A stretch of 32,152 nt of DNA from DATFWC01 sp045801465 (GTDB lineage: Bacteria > Pseudomonadota > Alphaproteobacteria > Rhizobiales > Xanthobacteraceae), in contig JBJMSU010000099.1 in NCBI GenBank assembly GCA_045801465.1, positions 1-32,152 on the forward strand, written 5' to 3'. How positions within the stretch are numbered: the stretch's first letter is position 1; every line of letters starts with the position of its first letter. Below, one piece after another: positions 1 through 6,623 of this stretch. The notes below the pieces were generated by a model that did not search any database, was not told the origin of the DNA, and saw nothing but the letters and a program-made list of their open reading frames with translations. A program made the translations under genes and the position numbers.

Positions 1-366
1 TTCGACATCCTGCCGCTGGCACGCACGCAGATGCAGGCCGGAACGGTGCGCGCGCTCGCGGTCGCCTCGCCGCAGCGGCTGGCGGCGGTCCCCGACGTGC
101 CGAGCATGGCGGAATCCGGGTTCCCGCAGATCGAGGGCGGCCCCTGGTTCGGTCTCGCCGCGCCGACGGGAACGCCGCGCGCGATCATCGACTGGCTCAA
201 CGCCGAAGGGCGCAAGGCGTTCTCGGCGCCCGACGTGCGCGAGCGTTTTCTGTCGCAGGGCATCCTGCTCCCGCTCGGCACGCCGGAAGACTACGGCGCC
301 TTCATCGAGTCCGAATACAAGCGCTGGGGCGACATTATCCGCAGCGTCAACATCCGCCTCGATTAG
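1..366 (+). CDS. Tripartite tricarboxylate transporter substrate-binding protein (Bug/TctC family), C-terminal part
   Basis: The reading frame is open from the first base, so the gene begins upstream of the window and only about the last 121 residues are visible. The visible part has features typical of the end of Bug/TctC periplasmic binding proteins: a 'VRALAVASPQRLAAVPDVPSM'-like stretch (the 'R.LAV....R....PDVPT..E.G' signature), then 'FGLAAPTGTP', and a C-terminal 'F..SEYKRWGDIIR' ending. Family knowledge: these proteins bind small carboxylates and other organic anions in the periplasm, and often occur as orphans without the TctA/TctB membrane subunits. The ligand cannot be read from this fragment. 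A hairpin repeat starts a few bases after the stop codon and may form the transcript end. Confidence 0.88.
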   Translation, partial: FDILPLARTQMQAGTVRALAVASPQRLAAVPDVPSMAESGFPQIEGGPWFGLAAPTGTPRAIIDWLNAEGRKAFSAPDVRERFLSQGILLPLGTPEDYGAFIESEYKRWGDIIRSVNIRLD

Positions 367-368
367 GT

Positions 369-446
369 CGTAGGGCGGATTAGCGGAGCGTAATCCGCCA
401 TTCCTGTACTGCGGCGGGTTACGCTTTCGGCTAACCCGCCGTACGC
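369..446. repeat. Double-hairpin intergenic palindromic repeat, copy A
   Basis: Two adjacent perfect 9-bp inverted repeats are visible: GGCGGATTA (374-382) with TAATCCGCC (391-399), and GGCGGGTTA (413-421) with TAACCCGCC (432-440). The two hairpins resemble each other, so the element may be an internal duplication. The leader 'GTAGGGCGGATTAGCG' recurs at 5838. Elements of this kind are common between genes in Bradyrhizobium-like genomes. It lies just after the stop of the TctC-like gene and could stabilise or end that transcript. Confidence 0.7.
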
Positions 447-641
447 GCTGCGATGGTTGCATCTCAGCGTGAGCGGCGGCCACCCGTTTCCTCTGGGCGC
501 AATTCCTGCGCAATCGCAATGCCGTTATGGGCGGCAGGCTTCGTCCGGTGTGACGCTGGCTGCCCTCGGAACATTGCCCAATGACGCGCGTTTCTGTCGT
601 AGCAGCGGCCTGCTGCAGCGTTTGAGGAAAGGAGCGAAACC

Positions 642-875
642 ATGCACAAGCTGTTGGCCTTGACGGCTGCGGCCCTTCTCGTGGTCTCGAGTACAGCTGG
701 ATGGGCGCAGAGCGGCACGGTGAGCAAGACTCCCGGCCACATGATGAAGCAGCCCGGAGCCAAGAATACCGCGCCGGGCGCTTCCGAGTTTGCCCCCGGT
801 CACCTGAAGAAGAAGGGCCAGTCGGCCTCCAAGTACACCCCGAGCCACAGAAAGACGACCGGCACGCGTTATTAG
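642..875 (+). CDS. Small secreted protein with repeated PGH/PSH motifs, function unknown
   Basis: The 77-residue product starts with a Sec signal peptide: MHK, a hydrophobic run of about 15 residues, then a polar region near residues 20-25 ending in 'GWAQS'. The mature part of about 54 residues is basic and carries three spaced copies of a Pro-Gly/Ser-His pattern: PGH at 31-33, PGH at 52-54 and PSH at 67-69, each followed by one or more Lys/Arg. A fourth partial copy, APGAS, lies at 44-48. There is no cysteine. The start is supported by an excellent ribosome site (AGGAAAGGAG) ending about 6 bases before the ATG. A strong terminator follows, so this is probably a single-gene transcript. I do not recognise a function. 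The regularly spaced histidines could bind metal or an anionic polymer, but this is inference. Confidence 0.8.
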   Translation: MHKLLALTAAALLVVSSTAGWAQSGTVSKTPGHMMKQPGAKNTAPGASEFAPGHLKKKGQSASKYTPSHRKTTGTRY

Positions 876-908
876 AGACAAGCGCTGGCGCTGGCGGTTC
901 ATGCGCAG

Positions 909-935
909 AGCCCCGCCCACGGGCGGGGCTTTTTT
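909..935 (+). terminator. Rho-independent terminator after the small secreted protein gene
   Basis: A perfect 10-bp stem, AGCCCCGCCC (909-918) and GGGCGGGGCT (921-930), is followed by a run of six T (930-935). It lies 33 bases after the stop codon at 873-875. The stem is GC-rich and the T run immediate, so this is a textbook intrinsic terminator for plus-strand transcription. Confidence 0.92.
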
Positions 936-1020
936 GCGCGCGCCGATTGCGGCCGCGCGTGCCGCGGCCGGCAACATTTCAGTTCCGCAATGGAGATCGT
1001 CAGCTCAACGCCAATAAAGG

Positions 1021-1052
1021 ACCCCAGTCCGTTGTCCCAGCCTGACTGGGGT
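1021..1052. other. Intergenic hairpin between convergent transcripts
   Basis: ACCCCAGTC (1021-1029) is the exact reverse complement of GACTGGGGT (1044-1052), giving a 9-bp stem with a 14-base loop. There is no T run on either side longer than three, so it is at best a weak terminator for the minus-strand transporter operon that ends at 1208. Its function is unknown. Confidence 0.45.
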
Positions 1053-1067
1053 ATCAAGTCAGTGCGC

Positions 1068-1095
1068 TTGGCATTTATTTACTGGAGATTATAAC
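1068..1095 (+). promoter_or_regulatory. Promoter-like sequence with no gene downstream
   Basis: TTGGCA (1068-1073) and TATAAC (1090-1095) are separated by 16 bp and resemble a housekeeping sigma factor promoter reading to the right. The only genes to the right are on the opposite strand, so any transcript would be a short RNA or antisense to the end of the permease gene. The rest of 1053-1207 holds nothing else I can recognise. Confidence 0.3.
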
Positions 1096-1207
1096 GCCGC
1101 ATTGCCGCGCATCGTTCCGAACCCGGCCGCATCGTCGTGCCATGAGCTCGGAGAACCGTATGGTTAACTCGGCTGAAGAGCCCGGCACACCTGCACGCCT
1201 CGACCGT

Positions 1208-2050
1208 TCACGCCTTCACCGCGCCCGCCGCCAGGCCGGCGGTCATGTGCTTGCGCACGGCGTAATAGAGGGCCGTGGGCGGCAGCGCGTAGATCACCGA
1301 GGTGGCCATCAGCAGCGCCCACGGGCTGTCGTCTGAGGAGAGGAAATAGGCGAGCGCCACCGGGAGCGTCACCCGTTGCGGCGTCGACAGCATGAGGAAC
1401 GCGTAGAGGTATTCGTTCCACGAGAGCAGCAGCGCGTAGGTGCCGATGGCGACCAGCGCCGGCGCGATCAGCGGCAGGTACACGTGCCAGAAGACCTGCA
1501 TCACGGTGGCGCCGTCGACGCGCGCGGCTTCGTCGAGCTCGATCGGGATCGACTCGGAATACTGCTTGAGCACCCAGATGGCGTAGGGCGTGGCGAAGGT
1601 CACCATGGCGAGGATCAGCGCCCATTGGCTGTCGAGCAGGCCGTAGATGTGCATGATCCGGTACATCGGGATGGCGAGGAACGCGGCCGGGATCAGGTAG
1701 GTCAGGAGCGCCGCGTTGGAGACGTAGTGGGCGAAGGCGAGGCGCAGGCGCGAGATCGCGTAGCTCGCGAGCGACGCGATGGCGAGCACGAGGCCGCAGG
1801 TCGCGAGCGCCACGAACGTGCTGTTGGCGAGCTGCTGCCAGAAATCGTGCAGGAAGAAATGGCCTTGGGCAAACACCGTGCGGTAATTGTCGAGCGTCGG
1901 CGCCGGCGGCCACAGGTGCGTTCCGACCGCGTCCCTCGCCGGCGTCACCGACAGCATCACCATGTGGTAGATGGGGAGCAGCGTCCACGCCATCAGGGCG
2001 GCGGCGAACAGCACGCGGCGCGCCTCGGCGATGGCGGCGCGCGGGATCAT
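1208..2050 (-). CDS. Carbohydrate-type ABC transporter permease (MalG-like)
   Basis: This is an inner-membrane subunit of an ABC importer of the CUT1 type, about 280 residues, which is the usual size for MalG-like proteins. A first membrane segment lies near residues 13-35, followed by a periplasmic stretch and five further hydrophobic segments. The cytoplasmic EAA loop that contacts the ATPase is clear ('DEAARVDGATVMQVFWHVYLP'). The start is the ATG whose first bases overlap the stop of the upstream permease gene (ATGA, 2047-2050), which implies translational coupling. The frame stays open further upstream, but that part lies inside the neighbouring permease gene and is not protein-like. It is the last gene of the operon. 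No ABC ATPase gene follows. The substrate is probably a sugar or polyol, but the sequence does not show which one. Confidence 0.9.
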   Translation of the reverse strand: MIPRAAIAEARRVLFAAALMAWTLLPIYHMVMLSVTPARDAVGTHLWPPAPTLDNYRTVFAQGHFFLHDFWQQLANSTFVALATCGLVLAIASLASYAISRLRLAFAHYVSNAALLTYLIPAAFLAIPMYRIMHIYGLLDSQWALILAMVTFATPYAIWVLKQYSESIPIELDEAARVDGATVMQVFWHVYLPLIAPALVAIGTYALLLSWNEYLYAFLMLSTPQRVTLPVALAYFLSSDDSPWALLMATSVIYALPPTALYYAVRKHMTAGLAAGAVKA

Positions 2051-2946
2051 GGCGTGCGCCGGCCGAGCTGGCTCACCAGGTAGACCACCACCGGCACCAC
2101 CAGCGGCAGCGCGGTGATCACGGTGGCGACGCCGGTCGACACGTCGGCGATCTGGTAGCCGTACTTGATGCCGAGCGTCGCCAAGGTGTGCGTGCGGTCG
2201 AGCGGCGCGCCGCCGGTGAGCAGATAGACGCTGTTGAAATCGCCCAGCGACCAGATGGTCGAGAGCAGCGTCGAGGTGATGTAGAGATTGCGCACCCCCG
2301 GCCAGGTGACATAGCGGAAGCGCTGCCACGCGGTGGCGCCGTCGACCGCCGCCGCCTCGTAGAGGTCGTGCGGGATCGCCAAACGTCCGGCCAGCAGGAT
2401 CAAGGTCCAGAACGGCAGGTATTTCCAGATATGCACGAGGATGATCGATCCCATGGCGAGATCGGGATCGAGCAGCCAGCCCGGACCGGGAAACACGCCG
2501 AAGAGGCCGAACAGGATGTTGTTGATCATCCCCCATTCGGAATTGAGCATCCAGCGGAACGACAGAATGGTGGGGATCGAGGGCACCGCCCACGGCAGGA
2601 TGAACACGATCGACACCCAGCGGATCCAGCGCTGCGGATGCACGAACAGGCCGGAGACCGCGAGCGCGAGCAGAAGCTTCAGGTTCACGGCGACGAGGAG
2701 GAACACCAGCGTGTTGCGCACGCCGCGCAGGTAGACGGGATCGTTGAACAGCTTGGCGTAGCTTGCCGGGTTGCTGCCGAGATAGAACCCGTAGACGAGC
2801 GGGTAGACCACGAAGAAGGCGAACACGACCGCATAGGGGATGAGCAGGACCACGCCCCAGGTGGTTTCCGTCGGCGGCATCCAGCGGATCGCGCGGGGGG
2901 CCGCCGGCGCCGGTGCGGTACTGAGAGGAAGCGTGGTTTCCGCCAT
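2047..2946 (-). CDS. Carbohydrate-type ABC transporter permease (MalF-like)
   Basis: This 299-residue protein is the first inner-membrane subunit of a CUT1-type importer. The N-terminus is Ala/Pro-rich and cytoplasmic, followed by a membrane segment around residues 30-52 and at least five more. The EAA loop reads 'YEAAAVDGATAWQRFRYVTWP'. The 'LLTGGAP...T.TLAT' stretch near the C-terminus is typical of MalF/UgpA relatives. It lies downstream of the binding-protein gene (170-bp gap with a large palindrome) and overlaps the MalG-like gene by 4 bp. The ribosome site before the ATG is weak, consistent with lower expression than the binding protein. Confidence 0.9.
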   Translation of the reverse strand: MAETTLPLSTAPAPAAPRAIRWMPPTETTWGVVLLIPYAVVFAFFVVYPLVYGFYLGSNPASYAKLFNDPVYLRGVRNTLVFLLVAVNLKLLLALAVSGLFVHPQRWIRWVSIVFILPWAVPSIPTILSFRWMLNSEWGMINNILFGLFGVFPGPGWLLDPDLAMGSIILVHIWKYLPFWTLILLAGRLAIPHDLYEAAAVDGATAWQRFRYVTWPGVRNLYITSTLLSTIWSLGDFNSVYLLTGGAPLDRTHTLATLGIKYGYQIADVSTGVATVITALPLVVPVVVYLVSQLGRRTP

Positions 2947-2983
2947 GGCGCGTCCCGTGTCGCTGCCCTTCTTAAATCCGGGT

Positions 2984-3097
2984 GATCAGTGCCTCGTCAT
3001 TGCCGGGCTTGACCCGGCAATCCATCCTTTTTTCGTCAAAGATGGATCACCGGGTCTCGGCGCTTCGCGCCGGCCCGGTGATGACGAGGAACTGATC
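2984..3097. repeat. Long intergenic palindrome between binding-protein and permease genes
   Basis: The ends match as an inverted repeat: GATCAGTGCCTCGTCAT (2984-3000) against ATGACGAGGAACTGATC (3081-3097), with one or two mismatches. The interior contains further nested palindromes: TTGCCGGGCTTGACCCGGCAA near 2999-3021, GATGGAT arms, and CCGGGTC...GCGCC...GGCCCGG near 3050-3077. The 'CGTCATTGCCGGG...CCCGGCAAT' style is common in Bradyrhizobium-like genomes. Inside the mRNA it would fold into a large stem just after the binding-protein stop codon. Confidence 0.8.
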
Positions 3098-3116
3098 ATC
3101 CGAAAACCGTACGACA

Positions 3117-4457
3117 TCACCCGGCGACCGCCTTGATGCGGGCGATCATCTCGTCGAGCGCGCGCCCGCTGTCCCACTTGTCGATGACGATGCGGCCGAT
3201 CGCCTTGGCGAAGACGTTCTCGTTCTGCAGCTGGGTGAAGCCGGGATTGAGCACCGACGGCATCGGCACGAACGGACGTTCGGTATATTGCCGATAGACG
3301 GCGGTCTTGTGCGGATCCTTCGGATCCTTCCAGAAGTCGCGGTCGGCGAGCGCCGTCTGCACCGGGAACCAGCGGCCGAGCGAGCCCTCCGTATAGGGCC
3401 CGATGTTCTCCGGCCGCAGCAGGAACGAGAGGAACGATTTGGCGCCGGCCTTGTTGCGCGCGGCGCTGAAGACCAGCGCCTGCTTCACGGCGATCGTATA
3501 GACGATCTTGGTGCCGTCGGGCCCGTCCGGCCATTCCACCGTGACGATCTTGTTGTAGTAGTTGTCGAGCGCCTTGTCGTCGAGGTGCTTGCCGGGAATC
3601 GACACCGAAGGATTGGGCGTCGACACGGTCGTGCGGTTGTGGAAGTTATTGTTGTTGTCGGCGTCGGTCCAGCTGATCGAGCCGGGCGGCGTGCAGCCCT
3701 TAGCGTGGATCGCGGCGTAGTCTTCGAGCGCGCGCTTCATGCCCTCCTTCACCTTCGGGTCGTCGATCGTAAGCTTGCCGGCCTTGTCGAGCATGGAGAC
3801 GCCGTACGCGCCGAGGAAGGTGTAATAGGTGTAGAAGGTGTCGGTCGCGGCGGTGGAGGAGGGCAGCCCGATGCCGTAGATGCGCTGGCCCTTTTTGCGC
3901 AGCGCGTCCTGCACCTTCACGCACCAGAAGTCCCAGAATCCTTTCCAGTCGCGCGGCACGTCGCTCGCCTTGAAGCCGGCCTCCTCCACCATGTCCTTCC
4001 AGTAGTGGTAGTGCATGTTCTGCATGTGGATCGGCGCGGCATAGATCGCGCGCTTGCCGTCCTTGCCGCCCATCGTCACGGTGTCGACGATGCCCGGCAT
4101 CAGCCGGTCCTTGATCGGCGCGACGACATCGCCGAGATCCTCCAGCACGCCCTGGGCGGCCCATGACGCCGAGGTCTGGAAATCGTAGAGCCAGCCGAAG
4201 CCGATGTCCGGCACGCTCTGCGCCTGGATCGCGCTCACCGTCTTGGGGATGACGTCGGTGAGCGGGATAAAGGTGAGCTCGATCTTCTTGTCCGGATTGG
4301 CGGCTTCCCACTTCTTGATCACGGCCTCGAGCGCCTTGTCCTCGGCCTCGTAGAACCCCTTGTTCCACCAGACGACGACCTTCTCCTGGGCAAAGCTCGA
4401 GCCCGACGTGAGCGCCGCGATCAGGACCGCCGCGGCCGCGGCGAACGCTTGCTTCAT
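3117..4457 (-). CDS. Extracellular solute-binding protein, family 1 (carbohydrate-type ABC importer)
   Basis: This 446-residue periplasmic binding protein has a clear Sec signal peptide ('MKQAFAAAAAVLIAAL...SSFAQ', cleavage near residue 23). The mature part begins 'EKVVVWWNKGFYEAEDKALE', followed by 'WEAANPDKKIEL' and 'VPDIGFGW', the usual opening of family 1 binding proteins that bind sugars or polyols. The size fits the family. The start is fixed by a strong ribosome site, GGGAGGAG, about 6 bases before the ATG. It is the first gene of an operon with the two permeases at 2946-1208. The ATPase is missing locally, so the system presumably uses a shared MalK/UgpC-type ATPase encoded elsewhere. 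The ligand is not evident from sequence. Confidence 0.92.
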   Translation of the reverse strand: MKQAFAAAAAVLIAALTSGSSFAQEKVVVWWNKGFYEAEDKALEAVIKKWEAANPDKKIELTFIPLTDVIPKTVSAIQAQSVPDIGFGWLYDFQTSASWAAQGVLEDLGDVVAPIKDRLMPGIVDTVTMGGKDGKRAIYAAPIHMQNMHYHYWKDMVEEAGFKASDVPRDWKGFWDFWCVKVQDALRKKGQRIYGIGLPSSTAATDTFYTYYTFLGAYGVSMLDKAGKLTIDDPKVKEGMKRALEDYAAIHAKGCTPPGSISWTDADNNNNFHNRTTVSTPNPSVSIPGKHLDDKALDNYYNKIVTVEWPDGPDGTKIVYTIAVKQALVFSAARNKAGAKSFLSFLLRPENIGPYTEGSLGRWFPVQTALADRDFWKDPKDPHKTAVYRQYTERPFVPMPSVLNPGFTQLQNENVFAKAIGRIVIDKWDSGRALDEMIARIKAVAG

Positions 4458-4703
4458 GGCATCTCCTCCCGCGGCGGCTCACCCGCCTGCTCTTGCGGAG
4501 CAAGCGTGCACCCGGCGGGCGGGATCGGCAAGGTGCGTGTCACATTTCGTATGGGTGCTCCGGGCTACGCTGCATCAGAGACCGCCGCCGTTCACGATCT
4601 GCGGCCACCGGCGGCGGCACGTTAACCTTACGCGCCGTTCCTGGCCCTCATCTTGCTTATCGTCATGAAACTTGCCGGTCGCTGTGCATCGTTGGAGATG
4701 AAG

Positions 4704-4901
4704 ATGCTCTCGCAGCCGAAGGCGTTGTCAAAATGGTACGCCACTGGTGCGCCGATGGCTTGCTCCGGGTGCGGCCAGCCCTTCCCTCGCGAGGGAAATC
4801 ACGTCCGCTGTCTGCGCACGGAGCACGGCTACTTCTGCGACGAGTTCTGCGAGGCAGACCACCTGATCGCGAACGTCGCCCGAGGGCGGGACACCCCATG
4901 A
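4704..4901 (+). CDS. Small cysteine-motif (zinc-binding-like) protein 1
   Basis: This is a 65-residue protein if started at 4704, where TTGGAG sits about 7 bases upstream. ATGs at 4653, 4665 and 4698 are in frame and would lengthen it by up to 17 residues. The second half carries a treble-clef-like pattern: 'CSGC' (CxxC), then 21 residues, then 'CDEFC' (CxxxC) followed by a histidine four residues later. One extra cysteine lies between them. The 'FC...C' half resembles TRASH/YHS-type metal-binding knuckles, but I cannot assign a named family. The stop codon overlaps the start of the next gene (ATGA, 4898-4901), whose product has the same pattern, so the pair is probably translationally coupled and may act together. 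Likely cytoplasmic, as no signal or membrane segment is present. Function unknown. Confidence 0.65.
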   Translation: MLSQPKALSKWYATGAPMACSGCGQPFPREGNHVRCLRTEHGYFCDEFCEADHLIANVARGRDTP

Positions 4902-5065
4902 AGGGCGATTGCCACAACTGCGGCCATCGTCTTGGGCTGAGGACGCCGGTGTGGTGGTGGAGGCTCAAATTCTGCTCACCGGCCTGCAAGATCCAATTCA
5001 GATCCCGGTGGTGGCGCAGCTGGCGACAACGCTGGGCCCGGCGCTGGCACCTGGTCTTCCATTGA
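4898..5065 (+). CDS. Small cysteine-motif (zinc-binding-like) protein 2, Trp/Arg-rich tail
   Basis: The 55-residue product has CHNC at residues 5-8 (CxxC), a 17-residue spacer and CSPAC at 26-30 (CxxxC), a likely four-cysteine zinc site of the same design as in the gene before it. From residue 19 on it is unusually rich in Trp, Arg and Lys (WWWR, RSRWWRSWRQRWARRW), so the tail is strongly basic and aromatic and could bind nucleic acid or membrane. That role is inference only. Its ATG overlaps the previous stop codon (ATGA). No ribosome site of its own is obvious beyond GAGGGCGGG, so coupling is likely. I recognise no family. Conservation of the Cys pattern in relatives would confirm it is a real gene. 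Confidence 0.6.
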   Translation: MKGDCHNCGHRLGLRTPVWWWRLKFCSPACKIQFRSRWWRSWRQRWARRWHLVFH

Positions 5066-5134
5066 CTGGCGCAACCTTCCCAATCCGTTCAGCGCGCAAA
5101 TCCGCGACGGATCGGCGCCATGTGCTCCGCTAGA

Positions 5135-5782
5135 CTAGTGCGTCCTGCGCTGCTCGAATGCAGCCAGCTGATCGCGCAGCGCGCGCTGGAACGCCGGCCG
5201 CGCCTCGCAGCGTGCCTGGTAGGCCGCGAGCTTCGGTTCGGCGGCCACGAGATCGGTGTGCCGCACGATGCGGAGCACCGTCGTCATCATGAGGTCGCCG
5301 AGGGTGAAACGGTCCTCGAGATAGTCGCGATCGCCGAGCCAGGCGGCGAGCTCCCTGAGCCGCCGCCTGGCTTTTTGCTCGGCGTCCGGCCGACGCTGTT
5401 TTGCCCAGTCCTTGTCGGCGTGGAAGAGATCGATTTCGGCGAGCGGCTGGATCGCCACCTCGATCGAGTTGAGCGCCGCGAACAGCCAGGTGATGGCGCG
5501 CGCCCGCGCGGCCGCATCGGCCGGCAGGAGCGCCTCGCTGCGCGCCCCGATGTGGAGCACGATCGATCCCGTTTCGAACAGCACGAGGTCGTCCTCCTCG
5601 AACACCGGCACCTGGCCGAACGGCTGGTGCGCGCGATAGTCGGCGGAGGCCTGGTCGTCGGTGTCGATCAGCCGCGCCCGGTAGGGCAGGCCGGCCTCTT
5701 CCAGCGCCCAGCGCACACGCAGGTCGCGCACCTGGCCCTGCGCGAAGGGCGGCACCCATTTGAAAGCCGAGATGGTGATCAT
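5135..5782 (-). CDS. Glutathione S-transferase family protein
   Basis: This 215-residue protein has the normal GST length. The N-terminal thioredoxin-like half starts 'MITISAFKWVPPFAQGQVRDLRVRWALEEAGLPYRA' and contains the cis-proline element 'FGQVPVFEEDD', then 'LFETGSIVLHIG', where Glu-Thr/Ser contacts the glutathione gamma-glutamyl group. The C-terminal helical half runs from about residue 90, with the N-capping/hydrophobic staple region 'FTLGDLMMTTVLR' (S/T-xx-D motif). A typical early catalytic Ser/Tyr/Cys is not evident at the usual site, where 'KWVPP' occurs, so the chemistry is uncertain. It stands alone on the minus strand between the zinc-like pair and a repeat. Cytoplasmic. Role presumably conjugation or peroxide/xenobiotic metabolism. 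Confidence 0.88.
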   Translation of the reverse strand: MITISAFKWVPPFAQGQVRDLRVRWALEEAGLPYRARLIDTDDQASADYRAHQPFGQVPVFEEDDLVLFETGSIVLHIGARSEALLPADAAARARAITWLFAALNSIEVAIQPLAEIDLFHADKDWAKQRRPDAEQKARRRLRELAAWLGDRDYLEDRFTLGDLMMTTVLRIVRHTDLVAAEPKLAAYQARCEARPAFQRALRDQLAAFEQRRTH

Positions 5783-5837
5783 GGTGTTCTCGCGTGTTAC
5801 GCCTGGGTGTCGGGAACTGTGATGAAGCGCGTAGCGC

Positions 5838-5905
5838 GTAGGGCGGATTAGCGAAGCGGAATCCGTCGCCGTGTCGGCGCCATACGCTCCGCTATTGCGC
5901 CCTAC
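5838..5905. repeat. Intergenic palindromic repeat, copy B, overlapping a stop codon
   Basis: GTAGGGCG (5838-5845) pairs exactly with CGCCCTAC (5898-5905). The match continues imperfectly inward (GATTAGCGAAGCGGAAT against the complement of ATACGCTCCGCTATT). The left arm repeats the leader seen at 370-387. The right arm supplies the TAG stop codon (5902-5904) of the NTF2-like gene. It separates two minus-strand genes. Confidence 0.7.
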
Positions 5906-6375
5906 TCAGGATCGGTGATGAAGGAGACCTGCCCGCTGCGTGGATCGAACGGCAGCGACACGTGCTCATGCACGACGTGCCACGTGCCGCCGATCCGGTG
6001 GTAGCAGACGGTGACGCGGATCCAAGTATCGGATCCTCGCGAGCCCTCGCCGATGGGCCGGATATGGTGCAGGCAATGGACGAACGCGGCGTCGCCGCCG
6101 GCCGTCACGACAAAATCGCGCCGCTCCGACGTGAACTTCGCCGGGAGGCACGGCAGGTACTCCTCCCAGACCCGCCGGATCGCGCCCACGCCGCGGACCC
6201 GGTACGGCGGTTTGACGTCGAAGAGCACGGCGTCCGGCGCGTAGCCGGCGGTCAATGCCTCGATGTCCTTGGCCTCCAGCGCCTTGGACCACGCGTCCAC
6301 CAGCGCGCGGATCTCCTCCTCGCCTGACGACGCGGCCGGTGTCGTCCGTTCCTTGGTGGCCGTGTTGCGCGCCAT
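5902..6375 (-). CDS. NTF2-like (SnoaL/YybH-type) protein
   Basis: The 157-residue product has an N-terminal Thr/Ala-rich lead of about 20 residues and then a cone-fold NTF2-like domain: 'EEEIRALVDAWSKALEAKDIEALTAGYAPDAVLFD' (first helices plus the conserved 'D...L...Y..DAV' turn), 'YRVRGVGAIRRVWEEYL', 'AFVHCLHHIRP' and 'TWHVVHEHVSLPFD'. The last matches the usual 'W.ivHeH.S.Pf' ending of the YybH/SgcJ group. Proteins of this type bind small molecules or act as steroid-isomerase- or hydrolase-like enzymes, and the substrate is unknown. The start at 6375 is chosen because AAGGAG lies 7 bases upstream. An ATG 24 bases earlier in the frame lacks a comparable site. The stop codon lies inside the palindromic repeat. 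Confidence 0.85.
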   Translation of the reverse strand: MARNTATKERTTPAASSGEEEIRALVDAWSKALEAKDIEALTAGYAPDAVLFDVKPPYRVRGVGAIRRVWEEYLPCLPAKFTSERRDFVVTAGGDAAFVHCLHHIRPIGEGSRGSDTWIRVTVCYHRIGGTWHVVHEHVSLPFDPRSGQVSFITDPE

Positions 6376-6472
6376 GTTGGTCTCCTTGAATCGCATCAAA
6401 GCCTACAACTTGCCCATAGGACGAACCGGCGAGGCGCAATCCGACAACAGCCTCTAGATTTTTTCAGGTCCG

Positions 6473-6601
6473 TTAGGCTGCATCAGCGGCAGCGAAATTA
6501 GTGATGATCTCCTCAACGACCTTGGCGGAGCCAGAACTGGCGCCGAGCACGAAGGATGCGGCGAGGCAGGTCCGGGCATTGAACGTGGTCATTGGGACCA
6601 T
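6473..6601 (-). CDS. Possible 42-residue small protein downstream of the papain-like gene
   Basis: An ATG at 6601 opens a 42-codon frame ending in TAA. GGGGGTGA precedes it. A second ATG three codons later would give 39 residues. The peptide reads as an N-terminal 'MTTFNARTCLAASFVLG', a small Gly/Ser turn and an acidic, helix-prone tail 'KVVEEIITNFAAADAA'. It starts 22 bases after the stop of the 6624-7766 gene on the same strand, so it would be co-transcribed. It is too short for composition to prove coding. It could be a real peptide, a degraded gene end, or chance. Confidence 0.3.
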   Translation of the reverse strand: MVPMTTFNARTCLAASFVLGASSGSAKVVEEIITNFAAADAA

Positions 6602-6623
6602 GTCACCCCCGCTTGCGATCGCA

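Noticed and set aside
1142..1336. A 64-codon plus-strand frame just after the promoter-like boxes
   Set aside because: No ribosome site, and most of it is antisense to the permease gene.
4582..4617. CCGCCGCCG/CGGCGGCGG hairpin between the divergent sugar operon and the mini-gene pair
   Set aside because: Low-complexity triplet repeats easily arise in high-GC DNA. There is no T run or conserved position to support a role.
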